Source of the DNA: Mycobacterium sp. 1164985.4
Lineage (GTDB): Bacteria > Actinomycetota > Actinomycetes > Mycobacteriales > Mycobacteriaceae
Assembly: GCF_001668575.1 (NCBI RefSeq)
Contig: NZ_LZMD01000012.1
Span: 17,632-81,631, forward strand
Reading direction: 5' to 3'
Length of the DNA stretch: 64,000 nucleotides
This document shows, piece after piece, positions 63,808 through 64,000 of this stretch (the first letter of the stretch is position 1; the number at the start of each line of letters is the position of its first letter). A program made the translations under genes and the position numbers. Below the pieces are notes generated by a model. That model worked only from the letters and a program-made list of their open reading frames with translations. It did no database searches and was not told the origin of the DNA.

Positions 63808-64000
63808 GGAATGAGGTCGGGGTCGGCGCGAATCATGTCGTACTGGTCGGGGTTGCGCGCCAGCGTGTCGAACATGCCGCCGAGCAGGTTGGTGGTTGTC
63901 TCGTTGCCCGCGATCAGCAGGTGGATGGCGATGAGGAACAGTTGCTCGTCGGTCAGGGTGCCGTCGCTGTTGTGTTCGAGCAGCCGACCCACGACGGTGT
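63731..64000. repeat. fold-back inverted repeat, 77-bp perfect arms
   Basis: 63731-63807 is the exact reverse complement of 63924-64000, and the 116-bp loop (63808-63923) encodes the next P450 segment on the minus strand. Arms may extend past the window. A natural hairpin this exact, inside a coding region and with coding sense only when read backward, is unlikely; a chimeric read or assembly join explains it. Confidence 0.95.
63808..64000 (-). pseudogene. inverted segment of the P450 gene (I-helix region)
   Basis: Read on the minus strand, 64000 to 63808 repeats GRLLEHNSDGTLTDEQLFLI and continues IAGNETTTNLLGG, the oxygen-binding I-helix, followed by ARNPDQYDMIRADPDLIP. This is the part missing from the plus-strand P450. 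It is a fragment created by the fold-back, not a separate gene. Confidence 0.85.

Noticed and set aside
63687..63992. Complete-looking minus-strand frame of about 100 codons at the right edge
   Set aside because: It starts inside the reversed P450 copy and ends in antisense sequence; it exists only because of the fold-back.

Overview
The window is GC-rich, densely packed actinobacterial chromosome. Several markers point to a fast-growing environmental Mycobacterium (Mycolicibacterium): an antigen 85 mycolyltransferase, a fadE24-fadE23 pair, a mycofactocin-coupled dehydrogenase, and a conserved fprA / prfB / mscS / ftsE-ftsX / smpB / ssrA block in the same gene neighbourhood as in M. tuberculosis. 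About 60 genes are visible. Many start on GTG or TTG, and many overlap the previous stop by 4 nt (ATGA, GTGA or TTGA), so most run as translationally coupled operons.

Layout. (1) 1-10.4 kb: after an NTF2-like fragment and a methyltransferase comes a long minus-strand catabolic operon. It contains a homogentisate-dioxygenase-family enzyme, a hydrolase, a CaiB/BaiF protein, an HMG-CoA-lyase-type enzyme, a TetR regulator, and a triad of acyl-CoA dehydrogenase, APH-type kinase and DUF6285 protein. The triad has the composition of the LvaC/LvaA/LvaB 4-hydroxyacyl-CoA module. Upstream lie a deazaflavin-dependent nitroreductase-like gene, a flavin monooxygenase and a second TetR gene. (2) 11-25.9 kb: the conserved mycobacterial core. 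It holds antigen 85, a YhdH-type reductase, fadE23/fadE24, hisN, fprA, prfB, an MscS channel, ftsE/ftsX, smpB, a DMT transporter that seems to start on CTG, a TIGR03083 protein, and tmRNA with a strong terminator. (3) 25.9-28.2 kb: small genes for a secreted NlpC/P60-like protein, a BKACE-family enzyme and a monothiol DsbA-like protein. (4) 28.3-41 kb: accessory oxidative genes. These are two TetR regulators, a diiron-like protein, a Baeyer-Villiger-type monooxygenase, two alpha/beta hydrolases, a broken amidohydrolase, a Rieske oxygenase, a DUF3556 membrane protein, two SDRs and a DUF427-thioesterase fusion. (5) 41-63 kb: two divergent operons around a 21-bp palindrome. They encode acyl-CoA ligases, dehydrogenases, hydratases, a non-classical thiolase with its DUF35 partner, an LLM flavoenzyme, a fused E1 alpha/beta 2-oxoacid dehydrogenase with a free lipoyl domain, six crotonases and P450s.

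Taken together, regions 1, 4 and 5 look like peripheral catabolic pathways that activate an unknown hydrophobic or cyclic substrate (BVMO, Rieske oxygenase, P450s), make its CoA thioester and degrade it by beta-oxidation-like and retro-aldol steps. TetR regulators probably act at the palindromes listed here. The substrate cannot be read from sequence.

The right edge is abnormal. From 63,731 to the end the sequence folds back as a perfect 77-bp inverted repeat around a 116-bp loop, and the continuation of a P450 gene lies on the wrong strand. This is most simply an assembly or chimera artefact.
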